64,000 nt of DNA from Vulcanimicrobiota bacterium (GTDB taxonomy: Bacteria > Vulcanimicrobiota > Vulcanimicrobiia > Vulcanimicrobiales > Vulcanimicrobiaceae): contig JAAXCW010000005.1 of NCBI GenBank assembly GCA_013036095.1, forward strand, positions 1 through 64,000, read 5' to 3'. The number at the start of each line of letters is the position of its first letter. The first letter of the stretch is position 1. A program made the position numbers and the translations under genes. Positions 50,730 through 58,675 of this stretch are shown piece by piece. The notes under the pieces are model-generated. The model had not been told where the DNA came from, did no database searches, and saw only the letters and a program-made list of their open reading frames with translations.

Positions 50730-51799
50730 GGCAAAGCCGCCTCGTGCCGTTCGTACGCGCGCACGAACGGCAAGTACACAATGGTCGCTAGCGCAATGTT
50801 GACGAGCACGAGGATGACCGCGCGCCAATCCAGCGTCGCGAGATACACGCCGGCCGGAGCCGGCACGAGGCCCGGAATATACGTGTAGGCGCGGGAGACG
50901 AGGTTATTCGCCGTTGCAAAGTACGCGATGGTCCCCGTCATCAGCGGAACGCCGACGAAGGGCACCACGAGAAAGGGATTGGCGACGATCGGCAGCCCGA
51001 AAAGTAACGGCTCGTTGATATTGCACAGCGCCGGCGCAACGGTCGCGCGCGCGAGCAGCCGCAGCCGCGGAGCGCGGCTAAAGAGCAGCAAAAATGCGAC
51101 CGGCAGCGTCGCGCCCGCGCCCCCGGGAAAGACGAAGAGAAAAAGCGAGACGACGACGATGTGCGGCAGCGGCGCGTGGTGCAAGAACGCGTCGGTGTTT
51201 TGCCGCTGCAGCGTCAAGTAGAGCGGCGTGATCACCGCGGCGAGCACTGCCGGCCCGTGCACCCCGACGGTCCAGAGCAGCGTTTCGAGCGCGACCACCA
51301 GCATGAGCGCGCCATACGAATCGCCGAGCCTTCCTAACGGCGCAAGCGCGGCCGCCGCCGCATTCGCCGGCGGCGCGTGCAACAGAAAAGCCGTCACTAG
51401 CAGCACGAGTACGATCGCGACTCCGGCTATTTCTCCGGCTTTCCCATAGCGGCGGCCGGCAGCGGCGGCACCCGCAACGATCAGCGCCAACCCAATCGCC
51501 AAGAATAATCCGGTGCCGCCCACGAGATTGAGATAAGCGATCGGATGCGAAATGTCCGCCGGCTGCGGCAGCGCGAGCAGAAACGCGGCGCACGTCGCCG
51601 TAACCAGCAGAACGCGCGGCAGATTCAAGTGCAGCGCCAGCCGGTAAGAAAGGATAGCCGCGAGCGCCGCAGCCATGGCGCCGAACGCGGGGAGCTCGGC
51701 CCCGACGAGCCGCTGCAGCAGCGAACCGCTCGCAACAATCATGAATACCGGAATAGCCGCCAAGAGCGCAAAGAAGCTGCGCGGCAGGCTTTCGCGCAC
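50726..51799 (-). CDS. PTS EIIC-like permease (lactose/cellobiose type), orphan
   Basis: The membrane protein of about 357 residues is like the EIIC domain of the lactose/cellobiose PTS: VHGPAVLAAVITPL, FPGGAGATLPVAF, LCNINEPLLFGLPIVANPFLVVPF. There is no EIIA or EIIB domain here or nearby, so it may take a sugar without phosphorylation or use partners elsewhere. The start is uncertain: GTG 51799 is taken, but family-like sequence extends in frame up to a CTG at 51847 immediately after the lexA stop. Confidence 0.8.
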   Translation of the reverse strand: MRESLPRSFFALLAAIPVFMIVASGSLLQRLVGAELPAFGAMAAALAAILSYRLALHLNLPRVLLVTATCAAFLLALPQPADISHPIAYLNLVGGTGLFLAIGLALIVAGAAAAGRRYGKAGEIAGVAIVLVLLVTAFLLHAPPANAAAAALAPLGRLGDSYGALMLVVALETLLWTVGVHGPAVLAAVITPLYLTLQRQNTDAFLHHAPLPHIVVVSLFLFVFPGGAGATLPVAFLLLFSRAPRLRLLARATVAPALCNINEPLLFGLPIVANPFLVVPFVGVPLMTGTIAYFATANNLVSRAYTYIPGLVPAPAGVYLATLDWRAVILVLVNIALATIVYLPFVRAYERHEAALP

Positions 51800-51847
51800 G
51801 GCGATCAGTGCGGGCAGATCGCCGAACGCGCGCAGGGACGCTAGCAG

Positions 51848-52453
51848 TTAGATCTTACGGACGACGGCTTCGACGCGTCCGACGACGGTGACATCGCTCG
51901 AGAAGATTGGCGCCATCTCCGGATTCTCCGGCTGCAAACGAATGCGCCCGTCTTCCTTATAGAAGCGCTTTACGGTCGCTTCGTCGTCGACCATGGCCAC
52001 CACGATCTCACCGTTTTCGGCGCTGGGCTGGGGCCGGACCAAAATCAAGTCTCCATCGAGAATCGCGGCTCCGACCATCGAGTCGCCCTTGACGCGCAGC
52101 ATGAACGCATTAGACGCGCGCGGCGCGAACGAGGCCGGCAAAACAAATTCGCCTTCCACGTTCTCCTGAGCCGTGATGGGAACGCCGGCCGCCACGCGGC
52201 CGATGATCGGCATGACCACGCTGTCCGGCGGATTTCCGCTTGGCGTTTCTCTGCGCATCGCGCGCGGTTTGGTGGGATCGCGGGTGATGTAACCCCGGCG
52301 TTCGAGCGTCTTAAGGTGGGCGTGAATCGTCGACGAGGACGACAGGCCGACCCGCTCGCCAATCTCCCGGACCGACGGCGGATAGCCCCGCTCGGCCCGA
52401 AATTCTTCGATGACCTCCAGGATGCGCCGCTGGCGCTCGGTTGCTCCCTCCAT
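51848..52453 (-). CDS. lexA: LexA repressor
   Basis: LexA represses the DNA-damage response until RecA makes it cut itself. The 201-residue product has the winged helix (ERQRRILEVIEEFRAERGYPPSVREIGERVGLSSSSTIHAHLKTL), the cleavage site VAAGVP (A89-G90), catalytic Ser in KGDSMVGAA (S125) and Lys in VKRFYKE (K162). I start at 52453 since the family begins just before ERQ; upstream ATGs at 52468 and 52492 are possible. Three SOS boxes lie in the 230-bp divergent region. Confidence 0.97.
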   Translation of the reverse strand: MEGATERQRRILEVIEEFRAERGYPPSVREIGERVGLSSSSTIHAHLKTLERRGYITRDPTKPRAMRRETPSGNPPDSVVMPIIGRVAAGVPITAQENVEGEFVLPASFAPRASNAFMLRVKGDSMVGAAILDGDLILVRPQPSAENGEIVVAMVDDEATVKRFYKEDGRIRLQPENPEMAPIFSSDVTVVGRVEAVVRKI

Positions 52454-52539
52454 GCCAAAAGCCCCCATGACCCAAAGCAAAATGCCATGCATATGGCACT
52501 AGGGCCGGCTACAAACGTACCATAAATCGGATTTCAAGG

Positions 52540-52553
52540 CAAACATACGTTCG
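52540..52553. promoter_or_regulatory. SOS (LexA) box 1
   Basis: CGAACGTATGTTTG on the minus strand matches the Gram-positive-type consensus CGAACRNRYGTTYC. It lies about 90 bases upstream of the lexA start, so would let LexA control its own gene. Confidence 0.8.
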
Positions 52554-52560
52554 AAGGCCA

Positions 52561-52591
52561 TTGACACTCAAGCAAGCGGGTGTGCTAAAAT
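52561..52591 (+). promoter_or_regulatory. Promoter of the LysM gene
   Basis: TTGACA (52561-52566) and TAAAAT (52586-52591) are 19 bp apart, with TG before the -10 (TGCTAAAAT, an extended -10). Transcription should begin near 52598, exactly at SOS box 2. Confidence 0.7.
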
Positions 52592-52599
52592 CTAGGGGA

Positions 52600-52613
52600 C
52601 GAACAGGCGTTTG
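52600..52613. promoter_or_regulatory. SOS (LexA) box 2
   Basis: CGAACAGGCGTTTG fits the consensus. It covers the expected transcription start of the LysM gene. Confidence 0.8.
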
Positions 52614-52639
52614 CCACAAAATATGGGTACACTAGTTCA

Positions 52640-52653
52640 CGAACGCCCGTTCG
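52640..52653. promoter_or_regulatory. SOS (LexA) box 3
   Basis: CGAACGCCCGTTCG is a perfect palindrome and the best match to a LexA site. It lies in the leader of the LysM gene, 28 bases before its ATG. Confidence 0.85.
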
Positions 52654-52681
52654 GCACTACATAGAGAGCGAGGAGAGAGCC

Positions 52682-52963
52682 ATGATCAAGCGTAGACGTT
52701 TCACCCTCATGCCGGCCATCATGCTAGCCGTGCTGAGCCTCATGGTCACCGTTCCGGCCCTCTCCAGCATGCATCTGTATGCCGCCGGCGCCCAGCGTTA
52801 CGCAACGGTTGTCGTCCAGCCGGGCGACACGCTCTGGGCCATCGCCGCGACGCATACGACCCGTAGCGCCGACGTCCAAGACACGATCGACCGCATCGCC
52901 GAAGTGAACCACTTGGGCAGCGCGCCGATCATCCCGGGCCAACGCCTCCGCGTACCGCTGTAA
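52682..52963 (+). CDS. SOS-controlled LysM membrane protein, YneA/ChiZ-like division inhibitor
   Basis: The 93-residue product has one N-terminal membrane span (about residues 11-35, or an uncleaved signal) and one LysM peptidoglycan-binding domain (VVQPGDTLWAIAATHTTRSADVQDTIDRIAEVNHL … IIPGQRLRVPL). In Bacillus the YneA and in mycobacteria the ChiZ/Rv2719c proteins have this layout, lie divergent to lexA and stop division during SOS. The layout, the divergence and three SOS boxes here are the same. AGGAG precedes the ATG. A hairpin terminator follows. Confidence 0.75.
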   Translation: MIKRRRFTLMPAIMLAVLSLMVTVPALSSMHLYAAGAQRYATVVVQPGDTLWAIAATHTTRSADVQDTIDRIAEVNHLGSAPIIPGQRLRVPL

Positions 52964-52983
52964 CACAGCGCGAGCGAACATTT

Positions 52984-53007
52984 AAAAGGCCGCAAGCGCG
53001 GCCTTTT
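52984..53007 (+). terminator. Intrinsic terminator of the LysM gene
   Basis: AAAAGGCCGC and GCGGCCTTTT flank a 4-base loop, followed by GCTTTTGC. Confidence 0.85.
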
Positions 53008-53043
53008 GCTTTTGCTCAGGGCTTGGCACTCAGGCAATAACGC

Positions 53044-53598
53044 GTGATATGCTTGTGTGGCGTGCAATCCATCATCAAAGAGCAGACTAAGCCCGCCAGC
53101 GAGTGGATCGCCGGCCGAGTGGTGCAAAAGGCGAGTCCGAGCCAACGTCATGCGAGCGCGCAAGCCCGAATAGTGTCAGCGCTTCTTGCGTGGTCCGACG
53201 ACTTCGACACGGGGCGCGTAGGTACCGAGTGGGAGTTTCGAATCGCACCGCCCGGCGAGGAGGCGCGCACACTCGTGCCGGACGTCGCCTTTTTATCTTA
53301 TGAGAAAATATCGTTAGAGAAGGAGCGCGCCGCGCAATATCCCCTGACTGCGCCCGATGCTGCTTTTGAAGTCCTCTCGCCAAGAGACCGAAAAAGCTAT
53401 ATAGCCGAGAAAATCCGCGTCTATCTCGCGAGCGGAACGTCGCTCGTAGCGATTGTCAATCCGGACTCTCGAACCGTCGCTCTGCACGATGCGGGCGGCA
53501 TCCGCGTTTTAAGAAGCTGCGATATCTTGCAACACGAATCGTTGCCGGACTTCGCGATGCCGGTTGCGGCCATATTCGCAAAATCGGGAGAGCGCTAA
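53044..53598 (+). CDS. Uma2-family (DUF820) putative restriction endonuclease
   Basis: The 184-residue product resembles Uma2 proteins with the PD-(D/E)xK fold: SEWIAGRVVQKASPSQRHASAQARIV, LVPDVAFLSYEK, TAPDAAFEVLSPRD and EKIRVYLASGTSLVAIVNPDSRTVAL, with Asp, Glu and Lys in the expected places (PDxAF, FEVLSP, EK). Their biological function is unclear. The exact start is uncertain (ATG 53044 or GTG 53062). It lies in a small accessory patch with a toxin-antitoxin remnant. Confidence 0.75.
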   Translation: MICLCGVQSIIKEQTKPASEWIAGRVVQKASPSQRHASAQARIVSALLAWSDDFDTGRVGTEWEFRIAPPGEEARTLVPDVAFLSYEKISLEKERAAQYPLTAPDAAFEVLSPRDRKSYIAEKIRVYLASGTSLVAIVNPDSRTVALHDAGGIRVLRSCDILQHESLPDFAMPVAAIFAKSGER

Positions 53599-53804
53599 CC
53601 CTTCGTTACCACGAGCACGCTATGATCGCGATGTTCTTCTAAAAACGCAAGTCCCTCGGCCATCCAAATGTCGAGTCCGCCTTGCGAGTGTTTGGCGACT
53701 TCGCGCACAACGTGAATGCGATCTTTCAGCCACGCTAATTCCGATCGCGGCGCAGCCGGCCAAATCGAGATCTCGCAATCCTCGCAAAAGTAACCATTCG
53801 CCAT
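53595..53804 (-). CDS. Small hypothetical protein with CxxC
   Basis: A 69-residue product (MANGYFCEDCEISIWPAAPRSE … HSVLVVTKG). One CxxC pair and a charged, helical end (GLAFLEEHRDHSVLVVTKG) make it protein-like, but there is no known family and no clear Shine-Dalgarno. It is convergent with Uma2 (4-bp overlap). Confidence 0.4.
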   Translation of the reverse strand: MANGYFCEDCEISIWPAAPRSELAWLKDRIHVVREVAKHSQGGLDIWMAEGLAFLEEHRDHSVLVVTKG

Positions 53805-53828
53805 GCGCGGCACCGTTTTTGTCGCTAG

Positions 53829-54011
53829 AAGCCAATTGCCCTTGAAGCGAAGAATGCTCGGGACTTGAGTGCAATACCTGGAAATCGTTTTGAAGCGTTA
53901 CGCGGACCTCGGCGAGGTGAATACTCTATTCGAATCAACGACCAATTTCGTGTGGTCTTTCGGTGGCGAGAGGATGGCCCGTTTAACGTGAAAATCGAGG
54001 ATTACCACTGA
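53829..54011 (+). pseudogene. N-terminally truncated higB toxin
   Basis: The frame KPIALEAKNARDLSAI … PGNRFEALRGPRRGEYSIRI … NDQFRVVFRWREDGPFNVKIEDYH, ending at the higA start, is the C-terminal two-thirds of a RelE/HigB-type toxin (family end: GQYSIRINxxWRxxF … IxDYH). A TAG lies in frame at 53826-53828 and no N-terminal third or ATG/GTG is present, so the toxin is probably broken. If it is translated at all it would start from an internal TTG. The antitoxin gene that follows is complete (stop and start overlap as TGATG). Confidence 0.8.
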
Positions 54012-54310
54012 TGCCTAAGCGACCTGTTCACCCCGGCGAAATATTGAGTGAAGACGTTCTCGCTCCGCTGGGAATGAGTGCGAACAGACTTCCGCAGGCT
54101 CTTCGTGTTCCGACGAATCGTATCACTGAGATAATCGCCGGCCGGCGAACCGTTACGGCGGATACGGCACTTCGCCTGTCACGTTATCTCGGGACCGCGC
54201 CCGAGTTTTGGCTTGGCTTACAGGCCGAGTACGATCTCAACTCCGCCCGCATTGAAGCCGCGAAACGCATCAAGCGAGAGATTCGACCATTGTTGCGCCC
54301 CTCGGCATAG
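54011..54310 (+). CDS. higA: HigA-type antitoxin
   Basis: The 99-residue helix-turn-helix protein matches HigA: HPGEILSEDVLAPLGMSANRLPQALRVPTNRITEIIAGRRTVTADTALRLSRYLGTAPEFWLGLQAEYDL. HigA antitoxins bind the toxin and repress their own promoter. Its toxin gene upstream appears truncated, so it may now be only a regulator. Confidence 0.92.
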   Translation: MPKRPVHPGEILSEDVLAPLGMSANRLPQALRVPTNRITEIIAGRRTVTADTALRLSRYLGTAPEFWLGLQAEYDLNSARIEAAKRIKREIRPLLRPSA

Positions 54311-54353
54311 CCGGTCTTGAGCGAAGTCGAAGGGCTCGCGCGAGCGCAAGAAA

Positions 54354-54383
54354 AAAGCGCCCCTGCTTTCGCAGGGGCGCTTT
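54354..54383. terminator. Bidirectional intrinsic terminator
   Basis: AAAGCGCCCCTGC-TTTC-GCAGGGGCGCTTT forms a 13-bp stem with A-rich and T-rich flanks on both sides. It ends higA on one strand and the TonB receptor gene on the other. A weak REP-like fragment (CTTGAGCGAAGTCGAAGGG) lies just before it, 54315-54333. Confidence 0.9.
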
Positions 54384-54406
54384 GCCGTTACTAGCCTAGC
54401 TTCGAA

Positions 54407-57400
54407 CTAGAGCTTGATCTGCACTTCCAAGTAGGCTTGGAAGGGCAGCGCGCCCGAGAACGGAGCGAAGGGGTAGTTGAACGAGGCCGGATAGGTCGGG
54501 CTGCCGTTCGGAGCCGATCCCGGAGTGTCTCCATAGAAGAAGCCACTGCCGAAGCCGGGCTGCGAGCTTGTAGCACCGACATAACTGCCATTGCCTTGGC
54601 CGTATCCGCACACGATGCTCCCCGGCTTGAATGCCGTGGACCATGCGGTGGACGAACCGCCCCAGCAATAGTTCAGGACGTTGGTGAGCGTCAGGTTCGC
54701 CGTCACACGCGGTGAGACGTCGTATCTGATGAGCGCGCCAACGTTGGCCTGCCACGGTTGCTGGTACTGACCAACAGAGTCCATCTTCCCCGTGAACGGA
54801 TTGGGTATCGCGAGATAACCGGTATCCGTGGCGAAGGTGTTTCCGGCCGTGATGAAGTCGCAATTTTGCGCGTCACCGGCAGGAACGCCGACATTCACTC
54901 CGGCGCCATTGGTCGCGGCGCCTTCGTTGTTGCCGCAGACTCGCGGATCGATCCCGTAGACGTCGGTCGGTGATCCGTAATACGCGCCCGACACGATGGT
55001 CACGTTGGGAGCGATTGCGAAGCGACCCTTCTTGTACTGAAGCCAAGCGCTGATCTCGTGCGGCCAGATAGCACTGCTGCCACCTTGGTCGTATGGAGCG
55101 TTCGGCGCTTCATTCGGATAAGGGTTGTACCAACCCAACCGATTGAGCAACGGTTGCTGGGCCATGTTGTAGTACGGGTTCTTGATGACGAACGCCGCAT
55201 TGCCACCGACCGGGGTCGTGCACGTTGCATCGGCCGCGCCCTGATAGTAGCACTGCGAGCCGCCGCCTGCCGACGTCAACGCGTTGAACGCGGTAACGTA
55301 GGTATTCAGGTAGTCGATCGAGTTGGATCCACTCGGCAAATTGCCGTATTGAACCAGAGCCTTCGAATAGGTATACGAAAGAGCTCCCGACCAGCCGTCG
55401 CGCGACGGATCGCCTTTTTGGATCTGGACTTCGAGTCCGTAGCTGTGCTGGTGTCCGGTGTTCGTGCCCGAGACGAATCCCGGTGCAAGAACGACGGTCT
55501 CGATTTGATTGTGCGTATCGCGATAGAACGGCGACATCTTGAAAGTCACATCGCTGTTGTGGAAGCGGTGTTCCCACGAGAAGTCGTAGTTGTTCGAGTA
55601 CTGCACCGGGTTGTTATGCGCCGGCGTCGTGAACCCAAGACCCCAGAATCTGCTGAAGTCGAAGTTCGCAGCGCGCTTACCCGACTGGTCCGCATATTGC
55701 TCGAACGCAGTCTCGGTAGGTTGCGTGTACTTGCCGGCCGAGAAACGCAGTACGTCGTCCGGAGACAGCGTATACGTTCCGCCGATGCGCGGCGAGAACA
55801 TTTGGCGCGTGAATTGACCCGGGCTCTGCGCCGTGTAGCGCAGCGGTCCGCAGTCAACGATCGTCGTGCCGTTGCACGTAACCGCCGAACCGACCGGATG
55901 CAAGCCTTCCTGACCCGAGGGCGCCGTACCGCAAGCGGTCATCGGCTGAGCCGTCGTTCTCAGAAGCGGAGGAACCGGTTGTCCCGGCGCCAGCGGTGTG
56001 ACTTGCGGCAATCCCGTTCCCGGATCGTAGCACAGCACTTGCGCGTATGCATTGAACCAGAAATTGAACTCCGGATTATTCAGGTTGGCTAAGTTGTACT
56101 GGTAGGACTCAAGCCGAACGCCCAAGTTCAGATCCAGTTTGTCATTCGGCTTGAACTCATCTTCCAGCGCGAGCGACGTGAACACGGGACGCACGGTGTT
56201 GTACGTTCCTTGTCCGCCCGGAACCGTAACGAGCCAGTTTGACGTGCCCGCATTGAAGCTTTGGCATCCAGGAGATGCCACCGCTGCCACGTTTGCCGGA
56301 TTGGTGCAGATGGTCGACAGTGCTGCCGGCGTCGGTCCCAGACGCCCGCTTGTCGCGGGGAAGGGGAACGTGCCGTAGGCACTGGCGTTGTCGCAGTTCC
56401 AGGGTTGGCCGAACGTCGCGCTGGTCACGGGGCTACCCGTGTACTTGTAACAGATCGGATTATTCGGATTGCCGTTGGTCCAATCGGTTACGCCCGTGCG
56501 CGAACCGGCATAGCCGGATTCCCACGAACCATTGTTCCACCGCGCGACCGATGCCGTCGTATAGTTGGCAGTGAAGCGCAGCAGGTTCTGCTGATTGACC
56601 TGGTCGGCGAACTGGAACTCTGCGCCGCGCGTATGCGTGGTGAGTTCGTAGTCGGCCGTTCCGTCGCCGCCGTAGGCACCGGTGATCAGGCCGTCGAGGT
56701 AGGCAGTGCCTGCCGCGACCGGACCACTGATGAGCCAGTCGGAGTAGAACGTGTACCCGAAGACGCGCGCATAGGCATTGCTGCCGATGTTTTTCGTGTA
56801 CTGCGCTTTGACGATACCGACGTCATTCCAGAAACCGTCTCTGATGGTTGCCGGAATGCCGCTGCTCTTGCTCCCGTTGGCTTGGCATGCGCCAGCCGCC
56901 GAGTTCGGGTACGAGCACGGCGCGTTGAGCGACCGGTTCGTCGGTGAGTTCGGATAATAGTACGGTAGAGCTACTGCAGTGCTCGCCGTTTGTCCGAACG
57001 ACGTTCCGGGCGCCCATATCAGGGAGTCCATGTAAGGCAACGACGCGTTACCCGAGGCGCAGCCGATACGCCCGAAGAGCGCTCCCCAGAAGTTCTCGTA
57101 TCCACAGAGACCCGGGGTTGGGCTGCCGCCGCTGCTGTAGCCCGCGTACGGCGTCAGCATAGCGCTGATGTTCGCCAGTCCGCCGGCATCGACGGCCGCG
57201 TCGCCGTTGAGCTGGTCTTGCATCGAGTTGTCATACAACAACTGCAAGTCGTCGCGGCCGCTGTCGAATTTGTGCGGGATCGCGAAGTGCAGATTGATGA
57301 CGTTATCGCGTTCGAAGATGTCCGAAAGAGACGTTTGGAACGGATAGTATCCGAAGCAAGCTCCGTTGAATTGGCCAGGGCTCGCGGCGGTGGTACCCAC

Positions 57401-58531
57401 CGGATAACCGGCATTGGCTCCCGTCGCTTGGCACGGACCAAATGGTCCATTGGAGAACGATTCCGTTGCCGGAACTCCGTTGGCCGAGACAAATGGCGCG
57501 CCTGCGTCGGCGCATCCAACGTTGATGTCGCAGTCCACCGCGCCCAGCCAGTTGGCAGACTGGGCCGAGCCCGTGATGCCGTACTGGTTGAGGCCGTTGG
57601 AATTGACGTTGCTCAGGTTGGACCAGCTGCCCGCGGGGAAGTGCTGGTTGTACCCTTGCACGCCGACATAATACGAGAAGGTGCGGTTCGGATTCGATCC
57701 GCCGGCTTCAGCCGTCAAGGCGTGATAGAAACCCGGTGCGCCGATGCCGCCTTTGAGCGTTCCGAAGCCCGGATAGGTTCCCGTCTTGATGACTTGGTTG
57801 ATGAAACCGCCCAGCGTCGCCGACGATGCGCCTGAAGGCGATCCGCCGGTGTAGACTTGCAGTTCCTGTTGGCCCAGACTCGCGAGCGAGTTGGCCTGAT
57901 AGTTGTCGAACGCGCGGTTGACCGGAACGCCGTCGAACTCGTAGCCGATTTGGCTATACGCGCTTCCGCGGATGTAGAACACCTGTCCCCAACCTGCGTT
58001 GCCGATGTACGACGTGACGCCCGGTTGTGAATAAATGCCCGAGTAGGCTTGGTTCAAGTTGAAACCGCCGCTTGTTCCCGAGACCACTTGCTGCGTCGCG
58101 GCATTGACCGAATAAATATCTGCGGTCGTGCCGGGCTTGACCAGATTTCCGGCTGCCCGTGCGGTGACGTTTGCAATGGTTGTAAGGGACGGTCGAATCG
58201 CGAGCGTCAGCGTGTGCGTTTGGTCCGCAAACACCGTGACTCCCGATTGAGAGGCGCTGTTGTACCCGCTCTTCGTTGCCGAAACGGTGTACGTATCGGG
58301 TGCGAGTGTTAGGAAATTGAAATTCCCGGCATTATTCGTGGTAGCTGTGGATCCGCCAGACGGCGAGCTGACCGTAACCGTTGCATTGGCAACCGGTCTG
58401 TTCGTCGTGACGTCAACAACAGTTCCGTAAATGCCACCCGTGGTGCCCGCCAGTGCCCATGTTCCCTGGGCAAGCATTGACACGAGTAACAGAACGGCCA
58501 CGAACGCATGCCTGACTCGGAATTTTGGCAT
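54407..58531 (-). CDS. Large TonB-dependent outer-membrane receptor with carboxypeptidase-regulatory-like N-terminal domain
   Basis: The product has about 1374 residues. A signal peptide (…AFVAVLLLVSMLAQGTWALA) is followed by a carboxypeptidase-regulatory-like beta domain (GGIYGTVVDVTTNRPVANAT … GYNSASQSGVTVFADQTHTLTL), a plug (VFYIRGSAYSQIGYEFDGVPVNR, ELQVYTGGSPSGASSATLGGFINQVIKTGT) and a long barrel with many Gly/Asn/Ser-rich loops and a C-terminal AYLEVQIKL. The two upstream domains and size are like SusC/Oar-type receptors. GGAGGA precedes the ATG at 58531. Energy could come from the TonB-like protein at 5.5 kb. Ligand unknown. Confidence 0.95.
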   Translation of the reverse strand: MPKFRVRHAFVAVLLLVSMLAQGTWALAGTTGGIYGTVVDVTTNRPVANATVTVSSPSGGSTATTNNAGNFNFLTLAPDTYTVSATKSGYNSASQSGVTVFADQTHTLTLAIRPSLTTIANVTARAAGNLVKPGTTADIYSVNAATQQVVSGTSGGFNLNQAYSGIYSQPGVTSYIGNAGWGQVFYIRGSAYSQIGYEFDGVPVNRAFDNYQANSLASLGQQELQVYTGGSPSGASSATLGGFINQVIKTGTYPGFGTLKGGIGAPGFYHALTAEAGGSNPNRTFSYYVGVQGYNQHFPAGSWSNLSNVNSNGLNQYGITGSAQSANWLGAVDCDINVGCADAGAPFVSANGVPATESFSNGPFGPCQATGANAGYPVGTTAASPGQFNGACFGYYPFQTSLSDIFERDNVINLHFAIPHKFDSGRDDLQLLYDNSMQDQLNGDAAVDAGGLANISAMLTPYAGYSSGGSPTPGLCGYENFWGALFGRIGCASGNASLPYMDSLIWAPGTSFGQTASTAVALPYYYPNSPTNRSLNAPCSYPNSAAGACQANGSKSSGIPATIRDGFWNDVGIVKAQYTKNIGSNAYARVFGYTFYSDWLISGPVAAGTAYLDGLITGAYGGDGTADYELTTHTRGAEFQFADQVNQQNLLRFTANYTTASVARWNNGSWESGYAGSRTGVTDWTNGNPNNPICYKYTGSPVTSATFGQPWNCDNASAYGTFPFPATSGRLGPTPAALSTICTNPANVAAVASPGCQSFNAGTSNWLVTVPGGQGTYNTVRPVFTSLALEDEFKPNDKLDLNLGVRLESYQYNLANLNNPEFNFWFNAYAQVLCYDPGTGLPQVTPLAPGQPVPPLLRTTAQPMTACGTAPSGQEGLHPVGSAVTCNGTTIVDCGPLRYTAQSPGQFTRQMFSPRIGGTYTLSPDDVLRFSAGKYTQPTETAFEQYADQSGKRAANFDFSRFWGLGFTTPAHNNPVQYSNNYDFSWEHRFHNSDVTFKMSPFYRDTHNQIETVVLAPGFVSGTNTGHQHSYGLEVQIQKGDPSRDGWSGALSYTYSKALVQYGNLPSGSNSIDYLNTYVTAFNALTSAGGGSQCYYQGAADATCTTPVGGNAAFVIKNPYYNMAQQPLLNRLGWYNPYPNEAPNAPYDQGGSSAIWPHEISAWLQYKKGRFAIAPNVTIVSGAYYGSPTDVYGIDPRVCGNNEGAATNGAGVNVGVPAGDAQNCDFITAGNTFATDTGYLAIPNPFTGKMDSVGQYQQPWQANVGALIRYDVSPRVTANLTLTNVLNYCWGGSSTAWSTAFKPGSIVCGYGQGNGSYVGATSSQPGFGSGFFYGDTPGSAPNGSPTYPASFNYPFAPFSGALPFQAYLEVQIKL

Positions 58532-58583
58532 GGTTCCTCCTATGTTGTAGAGGCCTGTTATGTCGTATGGGCATAGGGACCTA

Positions 58584-58602
58584 AGTCGCAGCCCATGCGA
58601 CT
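58584..58602. promoter_or_regulatory. Leader hairpin of the TonB-receptor gene
   Basis: AGTCGCA and TGCGACT flank a 5-base loop about 55 bases upstream of the receptor ATG. It has no T-run, so is probably a leader structure or a protein-binding palindrome. Confidence 0.5.
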
Positions 58603-58632
58603 GGTTTGGGCTTCTTTTCACAGAGTCTTAAT

Positions 58633-58652
58633 CCTCTGAGAACCCTCTGAGA
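58633..58652. promoter_or_regulatory. 11-bp-spaced direct repeats upstream of the TonB receptor
   Basis: CCTCTGAGA occurs twice (58633-58641 and 58644-58652) with exactly 11 bp between the starts, one helical turn, which is the layout of binding sites of OmpR/PhoB-type response regulators. It lies about 100-120 bases before the receptor start in the gap after sucD. Confidence 0.45.
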
Positions 58653-58675
58653 GTATGCCCTAAGGAGGCAGGCCC

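Noticed and set aside
55058..57835. Long plus-strand open frames opposite the TonB receptor
   Set aside because: They are antisense to a clear receptor gene and encode Arg-rich sequence with no family; the high G+C explains the openness.
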